DNA from: Ectobacillus sp048976805
GTDB taxonomy: Bacteria; Bacillota; Bacilli; Bacillales; Bacillaceae_G
Assembly (NCBI GenBank): GCA_048976805.1
Contig: JBHGUR010000113.1
Span: 3,594 to 67,593, forward strand
DNA: 64,000 nucleotides
Direction of reading: 5' to 3'
Made by a program: the position numbers and the translations under genes. Of this stretch, positions 43,664-52,084 are shown piece after piece (position 1 is the first letter of the stretch; each line of letters opens with the position of its first letter). The notes under the pieces are model-generated. The model searched no databases, was not told the origin of the DNA, and saw only the letters and a program-made list of their open reading frames with translations.

Positions 43664-43886
43664 GGCTCTGTTAAAGGCCAATGTTGATTTTTACGTCAAA
43701 ATCACATGCTCTTTAACTTAGGCTTGCACATTATGGCTATGTAGAACTTGGCAGCAACCCACACTCACTTCCTCTTTTTGGTTTTCCTTTGGGCGAAAAC
43801 TAGGCCCTGACCGTTATTATACACGGCCGAGAGCACTCTCCCCCTCTAAAAAAGGATATATAGCAACACTAACGTTTAACGCAGCC
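43664..43886. mobile_element. MITE with GGCTCTGTTAAA ends, copy 3, containing R1
   Basis: 223 bp, left end GGCTCTGTTAAAGGCC, diverged right end CGTTTAACGCAGCC, perfect 8-bp duplication TATGTAAA on both sides. The usual GC-rich core is replaced by an R1 unit (43735-43848). Confidence 0.75.
43735..43848 (-). repeat. Interspersed repeat R1, copy k, nested in MITE copy 3
   Basis: GGCTATGTAGAACTTGGCAG, CTTCCTCTTTTTGGTTTTCC, AACTAGGCCCTGACCG, CGGCCGAGAGCACTCTCCCC. Closest to copy b at 8.9 kb. Confidence 0.65.
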
Positions 43887-44060
43887 TATGTAAAATTGTC
43901 ATTTTCATGACAAGCGGATAAATTGCGTAAATTAAACTATTCAAACAAATACATATGCAATATAATATAAAAGGCCAAAATGTATATTCTCACGTTTAAA
44001 TCCGTTGTAATAGGGGACTGTAAAAACAAAAAGCAAATGAAGATTAAGGTGCGATTATAG

Positions 44061-44990
44061 ATGAAAATATTAATAACAGGCGGAGCCGGATTTATCGGTT
44101 CCCATATAGCCGACGCGCTCAAAGAACTGGGGCACGTTGTGGCCGTTGTCGATAACTTATCCTCCGGAAAGCGGAGTTTTGTGCCTTCAGGCGTTGTCTT
44201 TTATCAACAGGATATATGTAAAGCCGAGTTGGAGGATATTTTTAGGGCGGAACGGCCGGAGATTGTCATTCATCAAGCGGCGCAAGTGTCTGTATCAAAA
44301 TCGATGCTGTATCCTGCGGCGGACGCAGATGTAAATGTGATGGGAACGGTGCGCGTGTTGGATCTGAGTGTGCGATATGGCGTGCGGAAGTTTATTTTCG
44401 CTTCAACGGCTGCGCTGTACGGCATTCCAGAATGCTTGCCGCTTACAGAAAACGACCCTGTTCGGCCCATTTCATTTTACGGCCTTTCCAAAGCGGCCGC
44501 CGAAGCGTATATCCGATTATATGGAGAAACATTCGGTCTGCCATATACAATTTTGCGCTACGCGAATGTATATGGCATGCGGCAAAATAGCGAAGGAGAA
44601 GCAGGGGTCGTCTCTATCTTTATAAACCGGCTGTTAAAAGGAGAACCACTCTATGTATTAGGAGACGGGTTGCAAACGCGCGATTTTGTGTTTGTAAAGG
44701 ATGTTGTGCAAGCCAATATTGCGGCTTTAACAGCCGGTGATAACGAAATTTACAATATCGGAACAGGAACGCGGCGCTCTGTTCAAGAGCTGGTCGATGC
44801 GCTGCGGCAGCTTGTGCAGACAGACATACAGGTGCAATATGTAAAAGCGCGAAAGGGAGATATTCGCGACAGCTATTTGGACAATCAAAAAGCGCGCGAA
44901 CAGCTGCGCTGGCAGTGCGGATACTCTTTTACAGAAGGGCTGCGTTTAATGCTCGCTTACTATGAACAGCTGCGCCTGCACGAGGTGTAG
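44061..44990 (+). CDS. galE: NAD-dependent UDP-sugar epimerase (GalE-like)
   Basis: 309 residues, extended SDR: NAD-binding GGAGFIGSHIADAL at the N-terminus, FASTAALYGIPE, catalytic Tyr/Lys in FYGLSKAAAEAY, LRYANVYGMRQ and RDFVFVKDVVQAN. It probably makes UDP-GalNAc (or UDP-Gal) from the gluco form. Placed 30 bases before pelD, it can supply the GalNAc precursor of Pel, as described for Gram-positive pel loci. The ribosome site is weak (AAGATTAAGGTGCG). GalE versus GNE/WbpP specificity cannot be told. Confidence 0.8.
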   Translation: MKILITGGAGFIGSHIADALKELGHVVAVVDNLSSGKRSFVPSGVVFYQQDICKAELEDIFRAERPEIVIHQAAQVSVSKSMLYPAADADVNVMGTVRVLDLSVRYGVRKFIFASTAALYGIPECLPLTENDPVRPISFYGLSKAAAEAYIRLYGETFGLPYTILRYANVYGMRQNSEGEAGVVSIFINRLLKGEPLYVLGDGLQTRDFVFVKDVVQANIAALTAGDNEIYNIGTGTRRSVQELVDALRQLVQTDIQVQYVKARKGDIRDSYLDNQKAREQLRWQCGYSFTEGLRLMLAYYEQLRLHEV

Positions 44991-45020
44991 CAAAGAAATT
45001 GCCATCAGGGAGATTGAAGT

Positions 45021-46262
45021 ATGTATTATGAACAAAGCAAAACGGTTCGCAAGCTTTTGGAAACGGTTATCGTGTTCTTTATGCTATTTATAATTGATTT
45101 GTTTATGGCAGCGGATTTTCGGGATATACAGCCAAGCCCGTTTTTGCTTATCATTTTATTATTCAGCTTGCGGTATGGCTGGAAAATCGGACTTGTTGCC
45201 TTTATCTTTACCTTAGGTTATTACGTGGTTGCGGAAGTTATGGCAGGAGGAGATATGCTGCTTTTCTTTTATAATGCGAATGAAAGCAAATGGCTGCTGT
45301 TATACTTTTTTATCGCGGCTATAGCTGGCACTATGTCAACAGCGTGGAGGGAGCGCTACGATGATTTGCATTTTGAAAACCAGGAATTGCAGGATAGCCT
45401 TGCTTCTGTAAAAAAAGCGGCTGACCAGCTGACAGCGACAAATGAAATTTTGGAAAATCGGCTGTTGCAGGCGGAAACGAGCGTCGCTTCTGTATACCAA
45501 ATGATGCGCGCGCTTGACCAGGATAATTTGGAAATTGTTACGAACGAAGCAGCTTCCGTTTTATCTTCTTACTTTCAAGCCGAAGCGTTCGGCATTTACC
45601 ATGTTGATAGCTCAAAGCGTGCGCTGCGGATTAAGGTGAGGCTCGGCAATCCGGAAAGCTTGCCGCAAACGATTTTTATAGATGAGGCGGCAAGCTTTTA
45701 CGAAAGGCTGTTTCGCGAAAAAAACGTTACGGTTAAGCGCGCCGGGGATGCGGAGGCGGCTCCGGTAATTGCGGGCCCGATTATAATCGGCGGCGAAATC
45801 CGCCAAGTGCTCATCATTCAAAAAATAGATTTTTACCATATGACGGAGCACAATATCCAGCTGTTGTATTGGCTGCTGCGCATTATATCCGACAGCGCGG
45901 AAAAAGCAGCTAAAAAAGCAGCCGCCACGCAGCGCAGAAAGCTGTATCCGGAAACGAATATTTACTATAAAAAATATTTCGATGAGTATGTGGAAATTGA
46001 AAGACAACGCTATACACAGTATGGCCAGCCGTATTCCGTTTTTGAGCTGCAGATTGAAAATGTGGATCATCCGCTGCTCGTTAAAATAAGCAACGTGTTA
46101 TCAAAGCACTTGCGCGAGGTGGACAAGGTTGGCCTTGACCTTAATGAGGGAAGGTTTTCATTTTTGCTGCCGGGAACAGAAGAAAAGTATGTGGAAGTTT
46201 TGAAAAAACGCATTTCGGCAAAGCTTCAGGAAGAGGTGGATGGTTATGCCGGAGCTAAGTAG
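45021..46262 (+). CDS. pelD: PelD, c-di-GMP receptor for Pel synthesis
   Basis: 413 residues. Four membrane segments (about 12-110), a short coiled coil (KAADQLTATNEILENRLLQAE), a GAF domain (about 150-285) and a degenerate GGDEF domain (about 300-410). Where GGDEF should be it reads LNEGRF, so no cyclase activity is expected, but the I-site RxxD is kept as REVD five residues before that spot, the c-di-GMP-binding motif used by PelD. It is expected to bind c-di-GMP at the membrane and activate the PelF/PelE/PelG machinery. First pel gene; overlaps pelE. Confidence 0.85.
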   Translation: MYYEQSKTVRKLLETVIVFFMLFIIDLFMAADFRDIQPSPFLLIILLFSLRYGWKIGLVAFIFTLGYYVVAEVMAGGDMLLFFYNANESKWLLLYFFIAAIAGTMSTAWRERYDDLHFENQELQDSLASVKKAADQLTATNEILENRLLQAETSVASVYQMMRALDQDNLEIVTNEAASVLSSYFQAEAFGIYHVDSSKRALRIKVRLGNPESLPQTIFIDEAASFYERLFREKNVTVKRAGDAEAAPVIAGPIIIGGEIRQVLIIQKIDFYHMTEHNIQLLYWLLRIISDSAEKAAKKAAATQRRKLYPETNIYYKKYFDEYVEIERQRYTQYGQPYSVFELQIENVDHPLLVKISNVLSKHLREVDKVGLDLNEGRFSFLLPGTEEKYVEVLKKRISAKLQEEVDGYAGAK

Positions 46263-47169
46263 CTACACGGTTCCCGTTTTTATATTTTACATCATCCATG
46301 CCGTTCTCGTATTCATGGTTGTAAGAATGCGAGGAGAGAAAAAAAAGCCTCGGCGCGGCGTGTATCAATGGATTGGCCTCATTAGCATATGCGTGCCGAT
46401 TATCGGAACATTGCTTGGCTATGCCGCTTTTTTAGCTTCGAAATGGTTCGTGAAGGAGACGGTGCATTCTTATGAAAAGTATATCGATTTTCAATTCGCC
46501 AACTATGAAGAGGTGACGGTTGAAGCGAAAGAAGACATAGAATTAATGCCATTTGTCAGCGGCTTGGAGCTGCAAAATTCATCTGTCCATAAGGACTTAA
46601 TTATCCAGCTGATGGAAGCGGAGGTAAAAAATCCAGGAAAATATTTAGAACGGGCGCTCGGCAGCTTTGATGCGGAGACGGTCCATTACGCGGCAACAAC
46701 GTTAAACCACCTAAAGGAACATTATGAAAAACTGGTTGAAGAGCAAACGGGGCAGCTGTCGGCAATTGAGCCGCAGAGCTACTTGCTGCTATGCGATACA
46801 TATAAGCAGTACTTGGAAAGCAATATTGTAAACGGCTTTATGGAAGAGCAATTATATAAGCAGTATGAAAAAGTTGCCGAGGAAGCCGCGGTATATTTCC
46901 CGCACTGCCTTCCATTTTTGGACCATCTTGTGTCCATTTATAAAAGATTTCAAAAAGACGGGCAGGCTTTAAATATGGCAAAGACGATGATGCACCGTTT
47001 TCCGTCCCGCTACGAGGGATATGTGCGCGTAATGGAACTGTATTTTGAAAAAGGAAACATCTCTCATCTTCCCCGCATTTATGAAGCATTTGTAACGCAT
47101 GCCGACCAGCAGCAGATTCCGCCGCCGCTCGAACCAGTATTACAGCAAGTTAGGAGCATGTTAACATGA
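46246..47169 (+). CDS. pelE: PelE, membrane-anchored TPR-like protein
   Basis: 307 residues from ATG 46246 (GAGGTGG upstream; ATG 46240 is an alternative). Two hydrophobic segments (VFIFYIIHAVLVFMVV; IGLISICVPIIGTLLGYAAFLA) precede a helical, TPR-like C-terminal region (about 95-300). This is the architecture of PelE, which assembles with PelD, PelF and PelG. The sequence itself gives no catalytic motif; the call rests on architecture and position between pelD and the deacetylase gene. Overlaps both neighbours by a few bases. Confidence 0.75.
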   Translation: MPELSSYTVPVFIFYIIHAVLVFMVVRMRGEKKKPRRGVYQWIGLISICVPIIGTLLGYAAFLASKWFVKETVHSYEKYIDFQFANYEEVTVEAKEDIELMPFVSGLELQNSSVHKDLIIQLMEAEVKNPGKYLERALGSFDAETVHYAATTLNHLKEHYEKLVEEQTGQLSAIEPQSYLLLCDTYKQYLESNIVNGFMEEQLYKQYEKVAEEAAVYFPHCLPFLDHLVSIYKRFQKDGQALNMAKTMMHRFPSRYEGYVRVMELYFEKGNISHLPRIYEAFVTHADQQQIPPPLEPVLQQVRSMLT

Positions 47170-49013
47170 AAAAACGCATGAAAAGAGTGTTGCTAGGCTG
47201 TATGTCTGTATTGTTCATTTTAATTATCATATTTCAATTCATGCGTGCCGATATAGGGCGTACAATCTTTGCGCTAAAATCGAAGCCGGACGAAAAAATA
47301 GCTGTCATGACAAATGAAAAGAATGTAGGGGACGCAGGAGAGCAATTAATGGTGTCAATTGTCGCTGACGAACAGGATAAACAAGAGGATATTGTGCTCC
47401 GTAATGCGGTGCAGGCGTTCCATTATGCGAAAATTCCGTTTGAATTCAAACACCCAAAGGAACTGCCTTCCATTTCTCCATCGCCTTATCATGTCATTAT
47501 GATTACGAACGAAAAAGAAGTGCCATATGATGTTGTGCGTTCCTTTGTGGAGCAGGGCGGCAGGCTGTACGTGGCGGGCCGTTTTTTTAATCCGCAATGG
47601 AACGAGCTAGTCGGCATTCAAGATAATAACGGCTTTTTTAGCGAAAACATGTACGGCTTTCGTTTGGAAAAACCGCTGTTTCCGGGATATGAATCTATTG
47701 TAGAAGATAACGGCGCTTTGCCAAGCCATATGCTTGACGTTTTCTTGCGTGAACAAGCGAAGGTGTATATGACGTCTGAAAATGTTCCGATGCTGTGGAC
47801 GTACACATATGGAAAAGGAAAGGTTGTATATTGGAATACGACGCTATTGTCTGCGAAGCTGGCGCGCGGCTTGCTGGTGCAGGGACTGGGGCTGGCGGTG
47901 CCGCACTTTGTAAGCGCGCAGGCTGCAATGAAGGTAATGTTTATCGATGATTTTCCCGCGCCGATTCCAGCTGGGGGCAATCAGGCTATTGAACGCGACT
48001 ACGGTGTTTCCATCCGGGATTTTTATCGGGATATATGGTGGGAGGATATGAAGCGGCTTGCAGGAAAGCATGGGCTTCGTTATACGAACGTATTTATCGG
48101 CACGTACGAAAATACGATGCGCCTGGATGAGGAAGAGTTAATCAAATATGGGCGGGAGCAAATGATATATTTTGGCCGCCAATCAATCCGGCGCGGCGAC
48201 GAGATTGGCTTTCACGGATATAACCATCAGTCGCTGGTAACGCGCGATGAGCCGCTTGACCCCGAGCTTGGCTACGTGCCGTGGGAGTCGCAACAGCAAA
48301 TGGAGCAGTCGTTGCGATTGGCGCGTTCTTTATTTTCTTACTATTTTCCAAAGCAAAGGGTTCATACGTACGTACCGCCTTCTAACATTTTGAACAAAAC
48401 AGGCATGCGGGCATTGGTGAACGGATTTCCGGACTTGCGGGTCATCGCGTCCGTATACGAAGGCGATGCAGCAAAAGGGGCGTTCGTACAAGAATTCGGG
48501 TTAGATGCAGCTTATCCAAGCATTTTTCATCTTCCCCGCATATCGAGCGGCTATAATCAAACGCCTATTGACGATTTAGCTGTCACGGATGCAATCGCCA
48601 ATTTCGGCGTGTTTAACCATTTTATTCATCCCGATGATATTTTAGATGAATACCGATCTGGCGGGAAAGGGTGGGAAAGCATGCGGAAAGGGCTGGATGG
48701 GCTGTTGGCCCGCGTCGGCTCCAGCTACCCGCATTTGAAATCGTACACTGCCGCCGGTGCGAGGGAAAAGCTGTTGAAATATGGACAAGCAAAGCTCGAT
48801 GTGTATTATAAAGAAAATAAGATCACAATCTCTGGGCAAAAGCTGGTCAATCCGGCCGATGTGATTGTTAGGGTAGAAGAGAGGAAGAAGTTGGACACCG
48901 GTTCATTTAACGGCTACCGGGTCAGGAAGCTAAGCAAACATATTCCTGTGTATGCTGTTACATTTACAAAGCCGTTTTTGACGATTGAAGTGAAGGATGC
49001 GATGAAACATTGA
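47166..49013 (+). CDS. pelA: Pel deacetylase (PelA deacetylase domain, DUF2194)
   Basis: 615 residues with one N-terminal membrane anchor (LLGCMSVLFILIIIFQFM) and an extracellular body. The N-terminal ~240 residues are glutamine-amidotransferase-like (Rossmann), the rest a CE4/CE21-like deacetylase with the Asp motif FIDDFPAP, the metal-binding HGYNH and closing VPPSN and FNHFIHPDD motifs. It should de-N-acetylate the GalNAc polymer. The hydrolase domain that Pseudomonas PelA carries is absent here; a separate GH114-like protein is encoded at 52085-52924. ATGA overlap with pelE; the stop overlaps the TTG of pelF. Confidence 0.85.
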   Translation: MKKRMKRVLLGCMSVLFILIIIFQFMRADIGRTIFALKSKPDEKIAVMTNEKNVGDAGEQLMVSIVADEQDKQEDIVLRNAVQAFHYAKIPFEFKHPKELPSISPSPYHVIMITNEKEVPYDVVRSFVEQGGRLYVAGRFFNPQWNELVGIQDNNGFFSENMYGFRLEKPLFPGYESIVEDNGALPSHMLDVFLREQAKVYMTSENVPMLWTYTYGKGKVVYWNTTLLSAKLARGLLVQGLGLAVPHFVSAQAAMKVMFIDDFPAPIPAGGNQAIERDYGVSIRDFYRDIWWEDMKRLAGKHGLRYTNVFIGTYENTMRLDEEELIKYGREQMIYFGRQSIRRGDEIGFHGYNHQSLVTRDEPLDPELGYVPWESQQQMEQSLRLARSLFSYYFPKQRVHTYVPPSNILNKTGMRALVNGFPDLRVIASVYEGDAAKGAFVQEFGLDAAYPSIFHLPRISSGYNQTPIDDLAVTDAIANFGVFNHFIHPDDILDEYRSGGKGWESMRKGLDGLLARVGSSYPHLKSYTAAGAREKLLKYGQAKLDVYYKENKITISGQKLVNPADVIVRVEERKKLDTGSFNGYRVRKLSKHIPVYAVTFTKPFLTIEVKDAMKH

Positions 49014-50437
49014 GAGTGGCAATTGTAGCAGAAGGAAGCTACCCATTTATTAGCGGCGGTGTGGCAAGCTGGATTCATATGCTCATTTCCAATTTGCCGG
49101 ATATAGAATTCGAGATTATTTCGATTATGCCGGAGCAGTTTGAGGATGATAAACAATATAAATATACGCTGCCGCGCAACGTAAACTACGTATGGCTGTA
49201 TAAGCTTGGAAAGCCTTCGAAGCGCTCTGCCGCCATAACGAAGCTGTCGCCGCAGCAGCAAGAGCATGTTGCAGGGTGGCTGGCGTTTCGGCATACGAAT
49301 GGGGAAGCGCTGCAGCTGCTAGGCAATGCGTCTGTAATTGGGAATGCTGATTCGTTTTTTCAAAGCAGGCATTTTTGGGAAATTGTTAAAGACAGTTATA
49401 CGGCAGAGGGACAAGCAGGCTCATTTCTCGATTATTTTTGGACGTACCGCTCGATGTGCGCCCCGATTATCACGCTGCTGCAAAATCCGTTTCCGAATGT
49501 TGATATTGTCCATGCTGTTTCTACCGGCTATGCCGGTTTGGTCGGCGCCTATATGAAGCAACAGCAGCACATCCCGTTTATGTTAACGGAGCATGGTATT
49601 TATTCACGGGAGCGGGAAGAGGAGATTTTGCAGGCCTCTTGGATTCCGAACATATACAAAAAAAAGTGGATTCAATATTTTCATCATTTGTCGCGGCAAG
49701 CATACGAAAGCGCAGACGACATTATTACGCTGTTTCAGCGCAACAGCCTGTACCAGGAGGAGATTGGAGCACCAAAGGAAAAGCTGAAAATCATTCCAAA
49801 CGGCATTCCATATGAGCGGCTTAGTAAAATAAAGCGCCCGGCTTCGTCGAAAACGCTAAAAATTGGGGCGATTGTGCGGGTGGTGCCGATTAAAGATATT
49901 AAAACGATGATTTACGCGGCGCGCCTTTTGGCGGATGAACAGGTTGATTTCCAGCTTTCGATTATGGGGCCGCTTGATGAAGATCCGGAATATGCGCAGG
50001 AATGCACGGAGCTCGTTGCCCGGCTTAGAGTAGGGCAATATGTAAAATTTCTCGGGCAGGTAAATATTATCGAGCATTTGCCGCATTTTGACGTCTTGCT
50101 GCTGACGAGCATTTCCGAAGGGCAGCCGCTGGCGGTATTAGAAGGAATGGCAGCCGGTATTCCTTGGGTCGCTACGGATGTTGGTTCGTGCGCGGAGCTC
50201 CTGTTCGGGCAAGAAGGGGATCCGTTTGGGCAGGCCGGCTTTGTAGTGCCGCCCGTAAATCCGAAGGCGGTCGCGCAAGCTTGCAAATGGATGGCGCAAA
50301 ACCGGGACATGGCTGCCGCATATGGGCAAAACGGAAAGAAGCGGGTGGAAAGCATGTACCAGTTAAAAAATGTCATTAACACGTACCGGGCATTATATAA
50401 AGAAAGGGGCGGACAGCATGGCAGGCATCGGCTTTAA
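49010..50437 (+). CDS. pelF: PelF glycosyltransferase (GT4)
   Basis: 475 residues, GT-B fold. It starts at TTG 49010, overlapping the pelA stop. VAIVAEGSYPFISGGVASWIHMLISNLPDIEFEII is the typical PelF start; the C-terminal half has IGAIVRVVPIKDIKTMIYAA and the retaining-GT motif EGQPLAVLE (E-x7-E). It is cytosolic and should polymerise UDP-GalNAc into Pel, with PelD, PelE and PelG forming the membrane complex. Confidence 0.9.
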   Translation: MRVAIVAEGSYPFISGGVASWIHMLISNLPDIEFEIISIMPEQFEDDKQYKYTLPRNVNYVWLYKLGKPSKRSAAITKLSPQQQEHVAGWLAFRHTNGEALQLLGNASVIGNADSFFQSRHFWEIVKDSYTAEGQAGSFLDYFWTYRSMCAPIITLLQNPFPNVDIVHAVSTGYAGLVGAYMKQQQHIPFMLTEHGIYSREREEEILQASWIPNIYKKKWIQYFHHLSRQAYESADDIITLFQRNSLYQEEIGAPKEKLKIIPNGIPYERLSKIKRPASSKTLKIGAIVRVVPIKDIKTMIYAARLLADEQVDFQLSIMGPLDEDPEYAQECTELVARLRVGQYVKFLGQVNIIEHLPHFDVLLLTSISEGQPLAVLEGMAAGIPWVATDVGSCAELLFGQEGDPFGQAGFVVPPVNPKAVAQACKWMAQNRDMAAAYGQNGKKRVESMYQLKNVINTYRALYKERGGQHGRHRL

Positions 50438-51881
50438 AATGCAACAGCTTTTTAAAAAGGATTATTTTTCTTCGCGCATTCGCGCGTACGGCTTTTCCAG
50501 CCTGGTGACAGCCGGGCCGTGGCTGGTTGTCATCGTCACGATTACGCTCATTCAATGGCTCGTCCGCTCCAGCGGAATATTGGACCAACAGGTGCGCGAG
50601 CTGTTTATTATTTCAATTTCGTATTGCTTTATTTTTTCGCAGGTGATTTTCGGGACGCAGCAGCTTATTGTGACAAGGTACATTGCCGATTTGTTTTATA
50701 TGAAAAAAACGGAGGAAGTATATAGCGCGTTTCTAGGGACGTCCAAAGTAGTTACCGTTATGGCGGTTTTGCTTTGGAGTCTGTTCGCTCTCTATTCCCC
50801 GCTTCCGTTTGTATTTACATGGTTGCTGCTGATTTTATTCGTTATTATCAATTTGATTTGGGTATTGTTTTTATTTTTAACGGCTGCCAAATATTATCAG
50901 CCGCTTGCATACAGTTTTATTGCGGGGGGCATGACGGCGCTCGCCGCGACGTTTTGGATTGTGCAGCAGTTTGATTTCAGCAGCTTTAGCGAACATTTTA
51001 GCGCCTTTTTGCTAATCGGCGCCTTTACGCTCGGCATGCTCGTTACGCTCGTTTCATTATTTTTCGCGCTGCTCATCAGCTTTCCGAAGCGGGGGACAGA
51101 TAAGCAGTTTTCGTATTTTCACTACTACGACCGCTTTCCTTCTTTGTTTTGGACAGGTTTTTTATACAATATGGGCATTTGGGTTTGCAGTTGGGTCATT
51201 TGGTTTGGCGAAGGCTCATCTTACTTGGAAAATAGCTTTCGGTATCATAATCTTTACGATACCGCCATGTTTTGGTCATATTTATCGATTATCCCGACAA
51301 TGATTATTTTTGTCATTTCCATTGAAACCCGCTTTTACCAAAGATATCGGACTTTTTACGGATATATTAACGGAGGCGGGTCGCTAAAGCAAATTTTGGA
51401 GGCGAAGGAACATATGCAGCTCGTGCTTCGCCAGGAAATGGAGCGGCTGCTTCGCAATCAGGGGGTATTTTCGCTTGCTGTATTGGCGCTGGTGTTATAT
51501 TATGCCGAGGATGCGGGGCTTGAGGGAGAGTTTGTCTGGACGTTCTGCATTACGGTTATCGGAGCGTTCGCCAATGGAATGGTGCTCGTCATTACGCTAT
51601 TGCTGTTGTATTTTGAAGACAGGCGCGGTGCTTTATATACGACGATAATCTTTTTTGCGCTTAACCTTTTGCTGTCATTGCTGCTGCTGCCGCTTGGGAC
51701 TGGCGGCTACGGATTAAGCTTCGCGATTGGCTCAAGCGTGGCATTCGGCTTTTCGGCGTGGCGCCTTATCCAATATGTAAGCGAAATTGATTTCCATGCA
51801 TTTACGGCCCAAAATGCGCATAAGCGGTCAGAGCGGACATTTTTTACAGAGGTTGGAAAATATTTAAATAAGATGGGATAA
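50418..51881 (+). CDS. pelG: PelG, polytopic Pel exporter/synthase partner
   Basis: 487 residues from ATG 50418 (AGAAAGGGGCGG upstream; overlaps pelF by 20 bases). MAGIGFKMQQLFKKDYFSSRIRAYGFSSLVTAGPWLVV is the family N-terminus; about 12 membrane segments follow in a MATE/Wzx-like arrangement. It is thought to move the nascent polysaccharide across the membrane. Last gene of the contiguous pel operon. No PelB or PelC homologue follows, as expected without an outer membrane. Confidence 0.9.
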   Translation: MAGIGFKMQQLFKKDYFSSRIRAYGFSSLVTAGPWLVVIVTITLIQWLVRSSGILDQQVRELFIISISYCFIFSQVIFGTQQLIVTRYIADLFYMKKTEEVYSAFLGTSKVVTVMAVLLWSLFALYSPLPFVFTWLLLILFVIINLIWVLFLFLTAAKYYQPLAYSFIAGGMTALAATFWIVQQFDFSSFSEHFSAFLLIGAFTLGMLVTLVSLFFALLISFPKRGTDKQFSYFHYYDRFPSLFWTGFLYNMGIWVCSWVIWFGEGSSYLENSFRYHNLYDTAMFWSYLSIIPTMIIFVISIETRFYQRYRTFYGYINGGGSLKQILEAKEHMQLVLRQEMERLLRNQGVFSLAVLALVLYYAEDAGLEGEFVWTFCITVIGAFANGMVLVITLLLLYFEDRRGALYTTIIFFALNLLLSLLLLPLGTGGYGLSFAIGSSVAFGFSAWRLIQYVSEIDFHAFTAQNAHKRSERTFFTEVGKYLNKMG

Positions 51882-51900
51882 ATTGTCTGTATATTCTTTA

Positions 51901-51930
51901 TTGTGATATATGTATATTATCGATTATAAT
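51901..51930 (+). promoter_or_regulatory. Promoter of the riboswitch-controlled glycosidase
   Basis: TTGTGA, 18-bp spacer, TATAAT. Just after it (51932-51952) is an inverted repeat GAATGTAA/TTACATATTC that could be an operator or a 5' mRNA hairpin. Confidence 0.55.
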
Positions 51931-51960
51931 TTGAATGTAACTTACATATTCAAGTAACTT

Positions 51961-52054
51961 GGTGATGGGCAAACTTGTTGAAAAGCAAGGACGCAAAGGC
52001 ATGGGTCGTCGATACATCGTATACCGATCGCCAGCCTGCGAAGCCAACCCCATC
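51961..52054 (+). promoter_or_regulatory. c-di-GMP-I (GEMM-I) riboswitch aptamer
   Basis: Core motifs in the correct order: GGGCAAAC, a stem CTTG/CAAG with a GAAA loop, and GGACGCAAAG, then GGTCG...CGATC for the second arm. Closing helix P1 is GATGGG (51964-51969) with CCCATC (52049-52054). This is the pattern of the c-di-GMP-I class. No T-run terminator follows, so control appears to be at translation. Confidence 0.85.
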
Positions 52055-52077
52055 CCCCTGTATACGCTCAGGAGGGG
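52054..52077 (+). promoter_or_regulatory. Shine-Dalgarno-masking hairpin
   Basis: CCCCCTG (52054-52060) faces CAGGAGGGG (52069-52077), which contains the ribosome site, 7 bases before ATG 52085. It begins at the last base of riboswitch helix P1, so the two structures can influence each other. Whether c-di-GMP opens or closes it cannot be told by eye. Confidence 0.65.
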
Positions 52078-52084
52078 TAGCTTT

